DNA from: Oscillospiraceae bacterium
GTDB lineage: Bacteria; Bacillota; Clostridia; Oscillospirales; Oscillospiraceae
NCBI GenBank assembly: GCA_016296635.1
Contig: JAEDIZ010000007.1
Span: forward strand, 1-47,402
Reading direction: 5' to 3'
Length of the DNA: 47,402 nt
Shown here in pieces: positions 25,602 through 33,456 of this stretch (positions are counted from its first letter, which is position 1; each line of letters opens with the position of its first letter). The position numbers and the translations under genes are program-made. Under the pieces are notes generated by a model. It did not search any database. It worked only from the letters and a program-made list of their open reading frames with translations, and was not told the origin of the DNA.

Positions 25602-26057
25602 CTATTTTTTCCCCGTTTTTGACATTTCGACCCCGTCGCTCAGTCCCATCTCCACCGCGATTGCTGCCAGGATCTCGTTTATCCTCGCATATGCCATCGA
25701 CTTCGAGAACCCGACTCTGATCCCGGCACCGGTGACCGTGCACTTCTTTTCCCAGTAAACAAGTGAAATCATTCGAACATCCAGCGGATCTGCGGCATCC
25801 AGAACCTTTTCGATTGCCTTTACGCTGGATTCCAGCTGCAATACCGCTGGATCGTTGATAATCTTCATTGCTACATTCTCCGTGCTGCGTGATGCCGAGG
25901 ATGATCTTCCGGATTCCTGATTATATTTTGCTGTGCCGGACGGAACCATGTCTGTTTTCATCCGGCGCAGCCTTGTTCTATCCTGCTTGAATCTCGACAG
26001 TCTCCACTCAACTATGCTCTTCACCGGCTCTGCGATTTTGTACTTGTTCGCGCTCAC
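25602..26057 (-). CDS. RinA/ArpU-like late transcription regulator
   Basis: 151 residues. The last half, ESSVKAIEKVLDAADPLDVR, ISLVYWEKKCTVTGAGIRVG, FSKSMAYARINEILAAIAVEMG, has the RinA layout: a helical segment and a C-terminal sigma-70-region-4-like helix-turn-helix. RinA proteins activate packaging and structural genes. It lies at the early-late border, just before the HNH and portal genes, as expected. I take the GTG at 26057 because GAGGTGACG precedes it; an ATG at 26078 is possible. Confidence 0.75.
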   Translation of the reverse strand: MSANKYKIAEPVKSIVEWRLSRFKQDRTRLRRMKTDMVPSGTAKYNQESGRSSSASRSTENVAMKIINDPAVLQLESSVKAIEKVLDAADPLDVRMISLVYWEKKCTVTGAGIRVGFSKSMAYARINEILAAIAVEMGLSDGVEMSKTGKK

Positions 26058-26107
26058 TCTGAACGTCACCTCATTCAATTCGGAAATGGTGCTAAAACAT
26101 TACACAT

Positions 26108-26884
26108 TTACAAGGCCAAAACATTGCGGCCTTTCTGCCGCTTCTTTTCTTTTTCCGGAATCCTGACGTACTTATAATATATGTAACCGTATTTCGTCGC
26201 CTTGGTTTCGACAAGGACAAATCCCTTCGGTGCAACCGGCGGATGATTCTCGTCATATTCTCTGACGGCCTCTGTCGGCGCTTCCGGCTCCGGCTCTCGC
26301 ACGTTTCTTGACGCAAGCCATCTGTGCCCGCCGAACTCTTTCCGCCAATGTGCGTGCATGTAGGACGCCAGCGCCGTCCAGTCAGCACCATGGTCGACCA
26401 GCTCCCCTGTTTTCTGATCCACATAATAGCTGTGCGCCCTAAGCTGCTTGATCTCAACGACTGAACCACGTCCCCAGATCTTTCCGATTTCCTCAATCGG
26501 CACCCCCTCTGAAATCATGTGCAGGTGGAATCTGCTTGTCGTTTTCCCTCTTCCGTACACGATCACCACTTTGGCCTCAGGATATTTCCGCATAATTCTT
26601 CGGTAGAAATTCTTTCTTTCTCTTCTTGCATCAGCAGCCGTATGGATCTCGAATTCTTGCGCAAACGTCAGCGTCGAATAATATCCGTCTGTCGTGAACG
26701 TTCCGTTGACCATGTGAACGAATTTCTTTCGGCTGATTTCGTTATTAAAATCTTCCCGCTCTTCCTCTGTCTGAAATCGTGGCCGACGCGGCTTCGCTGT
26801 TTTCGTGTCCGTTGTTTCTCGCACGTTGAACACAATCTGTTCGCACACTGCGCCGGAAAACCGGCGTTGCTTTACTCTTTTCAT
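26108..26884 (-). CDS. HUH-type Rep-like replication protein
   Basis: 258 residues. FHLHMISEGVPIEEIGKIWG carries an HxH metal-binding pair, and ASYMHAHWRKEFGGHRWLAS a YxxxxxxK-like active-site helix. Both are motifs of rolling-circle Rep proteins in the inovirus-G2P-like group. RTTNTGYYSTLTF-like strands precede them. It probably nicks one DNA strand at an origin. AGGAGG precedes the ATG. A perfect 11-bp hairpin sits 23 bases upstream. Confidence 0.7.
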   Translation of the reverse strand: MKRVKQRRFSGAVCEQIVFNVRETTDTKTAKPRRPRFQTEEEREDFNNEISRKKFVHMVNGTFTTDGYYSTLTFAQEFEIHTAADARRERKNFYRRIMRKYPEAKVVIVYGRGKTTSRFHLHMISEGVPIEEIGKIWGRGSVVEIKQLRAHSYYVDQKTGELVDHGADWTALASYMHAHWRKEFGGHRWLASRNVREPEPEAPTEAVREYDENHPPVAPKGFVLVETKATKYGYIYYKYVRIPEKEKKRQKGRNVLAL

Positions 26885-26906
26885 ACCCGCGCCTCCTAAT
26901 ACGATT

Positions 26907-26939
26907 TGCAGGCTCCCGCACTCCCAATACGGGAGCCTG
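26907..26939 (-). repeat. Perfect 11-bp hairpin before the Rep-like gene
   Basis: GCAGGCTCCCG (26907-26917) and CGGGAGCCTGC (26929-26939) are exact complements across an 11-base loop. No T-run follows on either strand, so it is not a simple terminator. Rep nicking sites often lie on such hairpins, but no nick sequence is recognised. Confidence 0.5.
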
Positions 26940-27029
26940 CGCCAACCGGATTCTTACCGTTTGCACCCGCCGCAGGTACCAGCTACGACAGGCGAGCCGC
27001 GTTCAAATGGCATCGGCTTCATTATGACA

Positions 27030-27053
27030 GAAAGGCTGCGGCGAACGCCGCAG
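27030..27053 (-). terminator. Hairpin terminator after tRNA-Gly
   Basis: On the minus strand, immediately after the encoded CCA, CTGCGGC pairs with GCCGCAG over GTTC and is followed by CCTTTCTGTC. Confidence 0.5.
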
Positions 27054-27128
27054 TGGAGCAGATGACGGGAGTCGAACCCGCGTCCCCAGCTTGGAAGGCT
27101 GGTGCCCTGTCCGTTGTGCTACATCTGC
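27054..27128 (-). tRNA. tRNA-Gly (anticodon UCC)
   Basis: The acceptor stem GCAGATG/CATCTGC, a D arm, the anticodon stem CCAGC/GCTGG with loop CTTCCAA, and the T arm CGGG-TTCGACT-CCCG fold into a full cloverleaf. Anticodon TCC reads GGA. The discriminator is T, and CCA is encoded (27056-27054). It is carried by the prophage in its early region. The surrounding 26885-27287 holds no protein gene, only the hairpins listed and a GATCCATC/GATGGATC stem at 27220-27245. Confidence 0.9.
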
Positions 27129-27287
27129 ATATCGTTGCCCTGCCGGAATCCAACCGGAGCTGCGCTATCTCCCCATGCCGCGCAGAGCTGCTGCTTACGG
27201 GCTGCAGCTTGCGAAGGAGGATCCATCTCATGTCAACGATGGATCTGAGGTGACGATCCACAAGGCGCTCGTCCCACACGCCGCTTT

Positions 27288-27701
27288 TCAAGACTTGTCG
27301 TTTCCCAATTCCTTTTTCACAGCATCAATCAAGTATTGATATCTTCTTCTCCAGAAATCTTTTTCCGTTCCCTTCAAGCCGTGAAGCTTATGATTTGCTC
27401 TTTCCGCCTTAATTAGGACATTTTTCAGCACATACTTTCTTTCATAAACTGTGAACGGGCAGTTATCCGTGCCTGCTCTTTCGGCATCTTTCTTCATTTC
27501 CTCGATTTCATTTCCGCACACTTCGCTTATTGCAATCGAAAGCACGTCCTCAAAATCCGTGAGCAGCTCTGACGCTTTAATCAGTAGCTTGTCCGTTATT
27601 TTATTTTTCGGATTTCTTCCGCATATGATTTCGTGTTGTGCGCACATTTTTGTGCTTTCAAATCTTTTTCCGCAAAAATCGCATTCATATACAGTTCTCA
27701 T
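27288..27701 (-). CDS. Phage protein with C2H2-like zinc finger
   Basis: 137 residues, start at 27701 after GGGAG. The N-terminus MRTVYECDFCGKRFESTKMC and QHEIICGRNP forms a Cys2-(His/Cys)-type finger; the rest is alpha-helical (LLIKASELLTDFEDVLSIAI...). It is likely a nucleic-acid or protein-binding early protein. I recognise no specific family. Confidence 0.6.
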   Translation of the reverse strand: MRTVYECDFCGKRFESTKMCAQHEIICGRNPKNKITDKLLIKASELLTDFEDVLSIAISEVCGNEIEEMKKDAERAGTDNCPFTVYERKYVLKNVLIKAERANHKLHGLKGTEKDFWRRRYQYLIDAVKKELGNDKS

Positions 27702-27969
27702 TTTTCTCCCGTTCCTCCAGCATCCGATCCTGGCAAAACGCATGCAGATACAGCTCCAGCAGCTTCTCCGCCTTTCCGATCAGCTTCGTCAGCTCCTTTT
27801 TCGGCATCGTGACATCCGTCATGCTCACCATGCCGTTGACGTCACCGCACACCACGACCTTCATATTTTTCTTCTTGGTCGGCTCGATTCCGTCCATTGA
27901 CTGCTGCTGCCATACTTCCATGCCCTCGATCACGATCCGCTGCGGATAGCTCGCCCGCAGGAAGTCCAC
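27685..27969 (-). CDS. Early phage protein, unknown, possibly truncated by a frameshift
   Basis: 94 residues from a GTG (27969): MDFLRASYPQRIVIEGMEVW, QQQSMDGIEPTKKKNMKVVV, then two helices. Reading on upstream in a different frame gives an ATG at 28043 that overlaps the preceding stop (ATGA) and reads MSALMDLFDGELEG before losing the frame near 28000. One extra T there would fuse it as MSALMDLFDGELEGFRQDCE. So the gene is probably 27685-28043 with a one-base deletion, or the real start is the GTG. Confidence 0.5.
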   Translation of the reverse strand: MDFLRASYPQRIVIEGMEVWQQQSMDGIEPTKKKNMKVVVCGDVNGMVSMTDVTMPKKELTKLIGKAEKLLELYLHAFCQDRMLEEREKNENCI

Positions 27970-28039
27970 CCGCAGCTGCTCACCCTCGCAGTCCTGCCGG
28001 AACCTTCAAGTTCCCCATCAAACAGATCCATTAAAGCGC

Positions 28040-28318
28040 TCATTCTTCATCTTCTCCTTTCGGCGGATCGGGCAACATCATCCAATGTGTCACAACAAGT
28101 CCCGTTCCTTCATGCTGAAAATGCGGATGCTCATCATACGTATAATAGTCCAATACCCCAATAAAGCACATTTCGCTCGACCTAAAGTGATAATATGCAA
28201 GCACTTTTCCATCCCTGCACGGCAGCATTTCCTTCACGCTGACCCATCTCCTTGCATTGTGCAGCAGATCGTAGTATGCTTCAGCATCTAAAATGATCGA
28301 TTTTGCCTCTAATTCCAT
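28040..28318 (-). CDS. DUF551-like phage protein
   Basis: 92 residues: MELEAKSIILDAEAYYDLLH, then RRWVSVKEMLPCRDGKVLAY, and VTHWMMLPDPPKGEDEE. The start and end blocks (WVSVKExLPxxxxxVL... HWMxLPxPP) define DUF551 proteins of phages. AAGGAGGG precedes the ATG. Function unknown. Upstream 28319-28498 has a strong GC-rich hairpin (about 28338-28374) and no clear gene. Confidence 0.8.
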   Translation of the reverse strand: MELEAKSIILDAEAYYDLLHNARRWVSVKEMLPCRDGKVLAYYHFRSSEMCFIGVLDYYTYDEHPHFQHEGTGLVVTHWMMLPDPPKGEDEE

Positions 28319-28498
28319 AGTCCCTCCTTATTTAATATCCCCGGCAGGCCGTGCGGCTCGTAAACACGGCCCGCCGGTTTGCTTATGGCAGGTTTCCTCT
28401 TCCTGCGCGTCAATGGCATGCACGCAGGCCCATCAGTCCGCTAAAAAGTATTTCCCTGCCTTATTGCTAAATGTTTGATCGTGCGCACGGCCTCACTT

Positions 28499-28750
28499 TT
28501 AACACTGGCGCTGTGTATTTTTTGAAAAGATTCGTTTTTCTCTTCCATCCAGCGCGTTCTTTTCTCTTTTTTCTTCATTTATTTCAGCATCTGCAGCTCT
28601 CTTTGCAATTTCCAGAGTATCTGTGGGCATTTCACATATATCGCAAATTGTTTTTGTCAACTCTTCCTCAAATTTCGCAAATGCCTCGCCAAGATTCTGC
28701 GCCGCAGATGCTAGGCTTCCCATTTGTTTTGCTACGCTGTCACTGTTCAA
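28499..28750 (-). CDS. Small helical early phage protein
   Basis: 83 residues, TTG start overlapping the preceding stop with GGGGGA upstream. MNSDSVAKQMGSLASAAQNL, then a coiled-coil-like acidic helix with two cysteines (CDICEMP) and a basic end. I recognise no function. Confidence 0.55.
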   Translation of the reverse strand: MNSDSVAKQMGSLASAAQNLGEAFAKFEEELTKTICDICEMPTDTLEIAKRAADAEINEEKREKNALDGREKRIFSKNTQRQC

Positions 28751-29214
28751 AACAGTTGTTCCCCCTTATACGGCAGCCTCTTATGGAAATCCAGCCACGC
28801 CCTCATTTTTCCGTAGCTCGTGTTGTTTTCCTTTGCAATACGGTCGATTTCGCTGCCCGAAAACCTCGCTGACCAGTGCGGCTCCTGCGTCTGGCTGTAT
28901 CTCCCCGGAACCGTCAACTCCAGCAGCTCCATGTCCTCCTGACTGAGTCTTCTTCTCGGCCGCTTTGATTTCTCGATCTCCACCGCCCGCTCGCAAGCCG
29001 GGCAGTAGTATCTGCCCTTTTCCCGGCCAGCGCCGCACCGGACACATCTGTCCAACCACGGCAGGCCGTCTCTCACGCGCCGCTTGTCCGTCGCGATCAG
29101 ATATCCCTCTCTTCGATTCTTTTCTGCGCATTCCGGGCAGTAACGCCTGACTGCCCCATGCGTCCCCGGAACGTTCATTTCCTTGTCGCATCTCACGCAG
29201 TTAATTGTCAGCAT
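28747..29214 (-). CDS. Phage protein with two zinc ribbons
   Basis: 155 residues, start MLTINCVRCDKEMNVPGTHG after GGAGG. Two CxxC...CxxC units are visible: CVRCDKEM...RRYCPECAEKN and RCVRCGAGREKGRYYCPACE. The C-terminal half (SARFSGSEIDRIAKENNTSY) looks like a helix-turn-helix. It may bind nucleic acid. It starts within the preceding CxxC-type gene region and is coupled to the next. Confidence 0.6.
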   Translation of the reverse strand: MLTINCVRCDKEMNVPGTHGAVRRYCPECAEKNRREGYLIATDKRRVRDGLPWLDRCVRCGAGREKGRYYCPACERAVEIEKSKRPRRRLSQEDMELLELTVPGRYSQTQEPHWSARFSGSEIDRIAKENNTSYGKMRAWLDFHKRLPYKGEQLF

Positions 29215-29407
29215 TTCCCTCCGCCTCCTTGGCAATATTCTTGTGCCTTGTCCCTTCTCCGACCCGTTCCAGCGGCAGCTGCATCCGCCGCTCATGCTCG
29301 TCCCGGTTCCATCCGCACGTTGCGCACTTCTCTCCCGGATTGCAGTTAGATACCCGCTGCTTACCCAGCATGTAAGCCGTCAGCAGCTCTTTATTCATTT
29401 CCTCCAT
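29201..29407 (-). CDS. Short CxxC phage protein
   Basis: 68 residues: MEEMNKELLTAYMLGKQRVS, then CNPGEKCATCGWNRDEHERR. A GGGAGG lies six bases before the ATG. The cysteines suggest a small zinc-binding protein common in Clostridia prophages. Function unknown. Confidence 0.6.
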   Translation of the reverse strand: MEEMNKELLTAYMLGKQRVSNCNPGEKCATCGWNRDEHERRMQLPLERVGEGTRHKNIAKEAEGNADN

Positions 29408-29408
29408 A

Positions 29409-29930
29409 TTAAACCTCCCGAATTGTGATGCCGAAAACCTCCTGCATCATCTTCCGTTTCATGATGTATTCTTTGGTTTTCTTGCCCTTGACATCCTCGA
29501 CGATGCCGTTGTTCCACGCCTCGCACGGAAATCCGCAGTCCGCCGCGACCTCTTCCCGGTCGTGATCCCGCTCGTCATATGTAAAGTCCGCTCGGTACCT
29601 GATTGCCCGTACCCGCTCGCCATCTAGCGTCGTGAAGCCCTCCTGCAGTGTGAAGTCCACCTGCAGCCGCAGGTTCCGGATCTCCCCGGCCTTCTGCAGT
29701 TCCTGAAGCTCCAAGAAGCGCCGCATTTCCTTCCGGCTGTCAAATACCAGCGTCTTTCCGTTTTTCAGCGGCACCGCTGCCTGCTCCGCGTGGTATTTGT
29801 TCTGTCTCTTCTTTTTATCGTATGGAACGCCGTCCGCTTTCGGTGAAAAAAATCTGACGGCCATCTTTTTTTCGAACTTCTGCCGCATTCCTGCCGGCAT
29901 GTCCGCCATGGACTCATACCTCAGTCCCAT
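29409..29930 (-). CDS. DUF1064 nuclease-like protein
   Basis: 173 residues. The core VFDSRKEMRRFLELQELQKA, IRNLRLQVDFTLQEGF, IRYRADFTYDERDHDRE and VEDVKGKKTKEYIMKRKMM gives the DUF1064 layout, with a D...(D/E)xK pattern like PD-(D/E)XK endonucleases. It probably processes branched or recombining phage DNA. The ATG at 29930 follows GGAGG and overlaps the next gene's stop. Confidence 0.85.
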   Translation of the reverse strand: MGLRYESMADMPAGMRQKFEKKMAVRFFSPKADGVPYDKKKRQNKYHAEQAAVPLKNGKTLVFDSRKEMRRFLELQELQKAGEIRNLRLQVDFTLQEGFTTLDGERVRAIRYRADFTYDERDHDREEVAADCGFPCEAWNNGIVEDVKGKKTKEYIMKRKMMQEVFGITIREV

Positions 29931-30273
29931 TGCCAATCGCCTCCGGTGGTTCCGGCAGTGGCATCCACCATCTCACATACACAGTTTCTTCCGGCTCTTC
30001 GAACGAATACCACTCTCTGCTTTCGTGATCGTAGCAGACCAGCATATATGCATCTTGGCAGATAACGCCTTTTACCTTGCCTGTTACTGTTCCGAGGACG
30101 CACCGCTCGTCAACTGGAACCTCTATGTTCTGATCTCTCCATTCCGGAAATGCCTCAACCGTTGGAGCCTCATTCAGCATCTTCTGAAGTGCATTTCGTA
30201 ATACTTCTGCATCTTCATCCGTCAATCGGATTTCACAGTGCATCTTCATGGCATCTACATCAACCGTCCTCAT
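29914..30273 (-). CDS. DUF551-like phage protein with extended N-terminus
   Basis: 119 residues: MRTVDVDAMKMHCEIRLTDE, LRNALQKMLNEAPTVEAFPE, and the end YVRWWMPLPEPPEAIGNGTE, which has the DUF551-type VxWWMPLPEPP element. The start overlaps the DUF3102 gene's stop (ATGA). Function unknown. This gene and 28040-28318 look like paralogues of one small domain. Confidence 0.65.
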   Translation of the reverse strand: MRTVDVDAMKMHCEIRLTDEDAEVLRNALQKMLNEAPTVEAFPEWRDQNIEVPVDERCVLGTVTGKVKGVICQDAYMLVCYDHESREWYSFEEPEETVYVRWWMPLPEPPEAIGNGTEV

Positions 30274-31277
30274 TGCATCCACGCTCCGATCTGCGCCTGC
30301 ACGGCGGCTCGCATCTTCTGTGCTGCCTCTTGATCTTCCACAGCATCGATGGCAGCATTCAGATCCCGATAGGCCGTCTGGAACTGGCCGAGCAGCAGCT
30401 TGACCTTTGTCGCGGCGGCATCGCTTACCTTCAGCTTCTTTTCCAGCTCTGCAATGTGCGCGAGCATGGCTTCCTTTTCCGGGTTTTCCGTTTTCGCTTT
30501 TTCGGCCTCATCCAGCCGCTTCAGTGTATCGGCAAGATCCTTTTCCAGTTTTTCGACCTTAGCAGTCTTGGCCGAAAGCTCGGCGGTCGTCTGATCGACC
30601 CTTTTGCTCCACTCGGCATCTGCCTTTTTCTTGGCATCTGCAGCGGCTGTTTTGATGGCCTCCTCGTCCCGCTGGACGGCCACCTCGACCGGGCGGGACT
30701 CCAGTTCCTTGATCTGATCCTTCAGCGCTATCACGGAAGCAGCTGCATGCTCCAGCTCCTGCGAGGCCTTGGAAGCCTCTTTTTGAGCCTCTTCATAGTC
30801 CTGCTGATACTTGTCGGCACGCTCTTTTTCTGCCTGTGCCGCCCTCTCTGCCGCCTCTCTTGCCTTGATGGCTTCCTTCAGCTCGCGGGTGCTCATTTCG
30901 TCCACATTGTTTTCCTGAACGAAGGCTTCCCGCTCACTTTTCGGCACAGAAAGCAGGGCTAACGCCTTGGAATATGTCAAATTCCCAAACGTTTGGGATT
31001 TTTCCACATCCCCGAAAAGGCTGATCCGATCTGCGCCGTATTCATTGAAAATCCGCATGAAGTTCTCTGCGGTGCTGCTGGAATAGCCGGTGTTCTGCTG
31101 AAGCCATCCCGCCCATTCTCCGTGCTTGACCATGGCCTTTGCCGCGCACATGCGGCGGCCGATCTCGATGATGGTGGTGAGCGCTGTTGCCGTCAGCGCC
31201 CGGATCTCAGCGGCGATGGTGGAGAGCTTCTGCTCATCCGTCAGCGCCTGCGGTCTGTATTCTGTCATTTCTGTCAT
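30270..31277 (-). CDS. DUF3102 (ParB/KorB-like) phage protein
   Basis: 335 residues. The N-terminal third, AEIRALTATALTTIIEIGRR, KHGEWAGWLQQNTGYSSSTA, ENFMRIFNEYG, is the DUF3102 core, related to KorB/ParB DNA-binding helices. About residues 130-290 are a long charged coiled coil (AEKERADKYQQDYEEAQKEA). It may bind DNA and bring partners together in replication or partition; the details are unknown. It overlaps PcfJ by ATGA. Confidence 0.8.
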   Translation of the reverse strand: MTEMTEYRPQALTDEQKLSTIAAEIRALTATALTTIIEIGRRMCAAKAMVKHGEWAGWLQQNTGYSSSTAENFMRIFNEYGADRISLFGDVEKSQTFGNLTYSKALALLSVPKSEREAFVQENNVDEMSTRELKEAIKAREAAERAAQAEKERADKYQQDYEEAQKEASKASQELEHAAASVIALKDQIKELESRPVEVAVQRDEEAIKTAAADAKKKADAEWSKRVDQTTAELSAKTAKVEKLEKDLADTLKRLDEAEKAKTENPEKEAMLAHIAELEKKLKVSDAAATKVKLLLGQFQTAYRDLNAAIDAVEDQEAAQKMRAAVQAQIGAWMQ

Positions 31278-32944
31278 GCTGTTGCCTCCTTATAAATTAC
31301 GGGAATCCCTTTTTTCTTTTTGCTCCCGGATGCCAGCCAGTCTAACCAGTCATCCAAAAACTCCGCATAGATCTTCCGTGGACTTCTCTTCTTCGGATTC
31401 TCCTTGCAGGCGGTTCTTTCATCGTCCCAGCCGTGGATCTGCACGATTTCATTTGCGTGCATCTCTATCGTTACCAGCGGCCGGCCCGGCCTTCTCTTGT
31501 CCCGCAGAAAAAGGATCGTCACCTTTCCGGAAATATGCCGATCTGCATATCCGCCGACACAATGTTTGAGCGCCTTTCCCTCTGCTACGATCTCCGCCGC
31601 ATTGATCGGCGGTCTGATTAGATAGCGTTCATTCCAGAAGGTGTATTTCTTTTTGAGCTTCTGCAGGCGTTTTTCTCTGTAATCCTTGTCTTTTTCATCC
31701 TTCTTAAGTGCTGCCGCCGATTTTGTTGCCTTGTCGTGCGCGGCGGTAAGCTCCTTCGGAAGCAGGAAAACCGGATTCGTCAGATCGTACCCGATTCTCT
31801 CAGCAGCGTAGATGTAATCATTCCACCATTCCACCGACCTACGTTCCAGCGCCGCTCCCTGCTTTCTGAAGTAGTGCAGCATTTTTTCTGTAGATATCCC
31901 ATGCTGCTTCATGTTCTGCACCAGTTTTTCAAGCTGCGTGCTGTTGATTCTGTCAAGCTCTCCAAGTTCCTGCATGCTGCAGCGGATCCCTGCTTTCCGC
32001 AGTTTCTTGTATCCCTCCAAAATCCCGATATCGCCGCCAGCGCTGATCCATTCCTGCATCGCGTCTTTCTGTATGCCAAAGGACTTCAAAACGTTCGGCT
32101 GATTCCAGTCAAATAGACGTTTGTTCAGCTTTCCCTTTTCCACCATATCGTCCACTAAGGTATCAATATGTGCTTTCAGCAGCATTTCCACCTGCCGCTG
32201 GTACCCGGTGCACAGCGCCAGAAAACGCATGGGCCTTGCGGAAGCTTGAATGTATTGATGCTGGTTGCAGTATTTAAACGGGCTTTTTTCGATCTCCTCT
32301 ACTCCGATCAGATCGTATCCGGTTCCCCATTCCGAGCAGTACAGAAATCCATCCGGGCATTTCCAGCCTGCCATGAGATGCGTTGTGTCGATATCCATAT
32401 ATGCGTGCCACGCTCCGCCTCCGTACCACCAATCCCGCTGGGCGTACTGCACACGTCCCTTCGCGAATCTCCAGATATGCGTCAGCGTTGCAGACGGCAG
32501 TTCCGTCAGGGTCTCAGCTCTCGGCGCATAACCTTTTTCTGTGTTGTATCCCATTCCCCAGAGCGCATTTTTGTACCATCGGAGCACAACAACACGGCGA
32601 AAGCTGAAAAGGTTGTCTCCCTTCCCGCAGCGCCCGACCTCCTTCAGCACGGCCTCCTTCCCGCAGTACGGGCATTTCACCTTTTCCTGCCGTTGCGGCT
32701 CCTGCATTGGATAATAGCTGCCGCATCCGAAATGTCTTCGCTCTACGATCTCTGCCTGGTGTTTCTCAAACATCAAAGTGCTATATTCAGAAAGCTTCTC
32801 TGATCTGCCGCAACAGCTCGTCCATATCTGACGCGTTCTGTGCCTGCGGAATAAAAATGCCGGATACAGCGCGTTGATCGCTTTCATCTCCGCTTCCCGC
32901 ATAGGCGGCGCCGCTTTCAGCAGCTTTTCCAGTTTCTCATCCAT
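31274..32944 (-). CDS. PcfJ-like protein
   Basis: 556 residues. It has a zinc element CPYCGKEAVLKEVGRCGKGD (about residue 80-100), a long helical middle, and a C-terminal PcfJ-type block ALKHCVGGYADRHISGKVTI with FLRDKRRPGRPLVTIEM. PcfJ and PcfK genes travel together in conjugative elements and prophages of Firmicutes. They are thought to aid element transfer or replication, but the function is unproven. The start at 32944 follows GGAGG at 12 bases. Confidence 0.85.
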   Translation of the reverse strand: MDEKLEKLLKAAPPMREAEMKAINALYPAFLFRRHRTRQIWTSCCGRSEKLSEYSTLMFEKHQAEIVERRHFGCGSYYPMQEPQRQEKVKCPYCGKEAVLKEVGRCGKGDNLFSFRRVVVLRWYKNALWGMGYNTEKGYAPRAETLTELPSATLTHIWRFAKGRVQYAQRDWWYGGGAWHAYMDIDTTHLMAGWKCPDGFLYCSEWGTGYDLIGVEEIEKSPFKYCNQHQYIQASARPMRFLALCTGYQRQVEMLLKAHIDTLVDDMVEKGKLNKRLFDWNQPNVLKSFGIQKDAMQEWISAGGDIGILEGYKKLRKAGIRCSMQELGELDRINSTQLEKLVQNMKQHGISTEKMLHYFRKQGAALERRSVEWWNDYIYAAERIGYDLTNPVFLLPKELTAAHDKATKSAAALKKDEKDKDYREKRLQKLKKKYTFWNERYLIRPPINAAEIVAEGKALKHCVGGYADRHISGKVTILFLRDKRRPGRPLVTIEMHANEIVQIHGWDDERTACKENPKKRSPRKIYAEFLDDWLDWLASGSKKKKGIPVIYKEATA

Positions 32945-32945
32945 A

Positions 32946-33341
32946 TCAGAAGAAGTCCTCCAGATTGATGATCTTCGTCTGCTGCGTTTTTGCAGCGCCA
33001 TCCTCTTCCGCGCTGCATTCTCGCAGCGGATCCCCGCTCACCGATGCACACAGGTCAATTTCCATCTTGAACCGGATGTCAGCGCCCGGAAAGAAAAACT
33101 GCACCGCTCTGCGGAAGGCTTCCAGATCTGAGATCGACTTCCCCACGCCCTTGGCCACAGCGTCCATGCAGTCGGCGAAGCTGCCTCCCTGCGCCACGGC
33201 CTGCGAAAATTCCGCATCCTGCCTGCAGAAATCCAGCAGTGCATCATGGACAGCCGGTGCCACGACCTTCTGCTTCTGACCGTTTACGGTCTTAAGCCCA
33301 TCGTTCAGCTTTTTCTTGGCTTCTTCAAAAAATTCGTTCAT
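32946..33341 (-). CDS. PcfK-like protein
   Basis: 131 residues, starting MNEFFEEAKKKLNDGLKTVN after AAGGAGG. The middle, HDALLDFCRQDAEFSQAVAQ, GGSFADCMDAVAKGVGKSIS and the VQFFFPGADIRFKMEIDLC block match the PcfK family. It is directly upstream of and coupled to PcfJ. Confidence 0.85.
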   Translation of the reverse strand: MNEFFEEAKKKLNDGLKTVNGQKQKVVAPAVHDALLDFCRQDAEFSQAVAQGGSFADCMDAVAKGVGKSISDLEAFRRAVQFFFPGADIRFKMEIDLCASVSGDPLRECSAEEDGAAKTQQTKIINLEDFF

Positions 33342-33351
33342 AAGATCCTCC

Positions 33352-33380
33352 TTGTTATGTGTTGGAGGATGTGCTATACT
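33352..33380 (+). promoter_or_regulatory. Candidate promoter of an antisense RNA
   Basis: TTGTTA (33352-33357), a 17-base spacer and TATACT (33375-33380) lie on the plus strand, opposite the pcfK-like ribosome site. The downstream hairpin terminator is also on the plus strand. Confidence 0.45.
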
Positions 33381-33386
33381 ATCTTC

Positions 33387-33456
33387 GACGAGAGGATTGC
33401 GTATAGTACATCCGCATTTCCTTGCCCTGATGCGTGGCCGCGCATCAGGGCTTTTT
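33387..33456 (+). ncRNA. Candidate small RNA, about 70 bases, antisense to the early operon
   Basis: From the predicted start to the T-run after GCCCTGATGCG...CGCATCAGGGC (about 33424-33451) the plus strand holds an inverted repeat (GTATAG with CTATAC, 33374-33409) and no open frame. It sits in the 115-base gap between the genes at 33341 and 33457. The T-run is on the plus strand only. It may control PcfK/PcfJ expression. Not confirmed. Confidence 0.4.

Noticed and set aside
27140..27175. Second tRNA next to tRNA-Gly
   Set aside because: A T-arm-like CCGG-TTGGATT-CCGG is present, but the loop deviates from TTCRA and no acceptor or anticodon stems can be paired.
27022..27291. 89-residue minus-strand frame across the tRNA
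   Set aside because: Its second half is a translation of the tRNA itself. A TTG overlap with the preceding stop is not enough to support it.
28319..28498. Short reading frames between DUF551 gene and the next early gene
   Set aside because: A 36-codon frame has no ribosome site, and a strong GC hairpin fills the centre. I report no gene.
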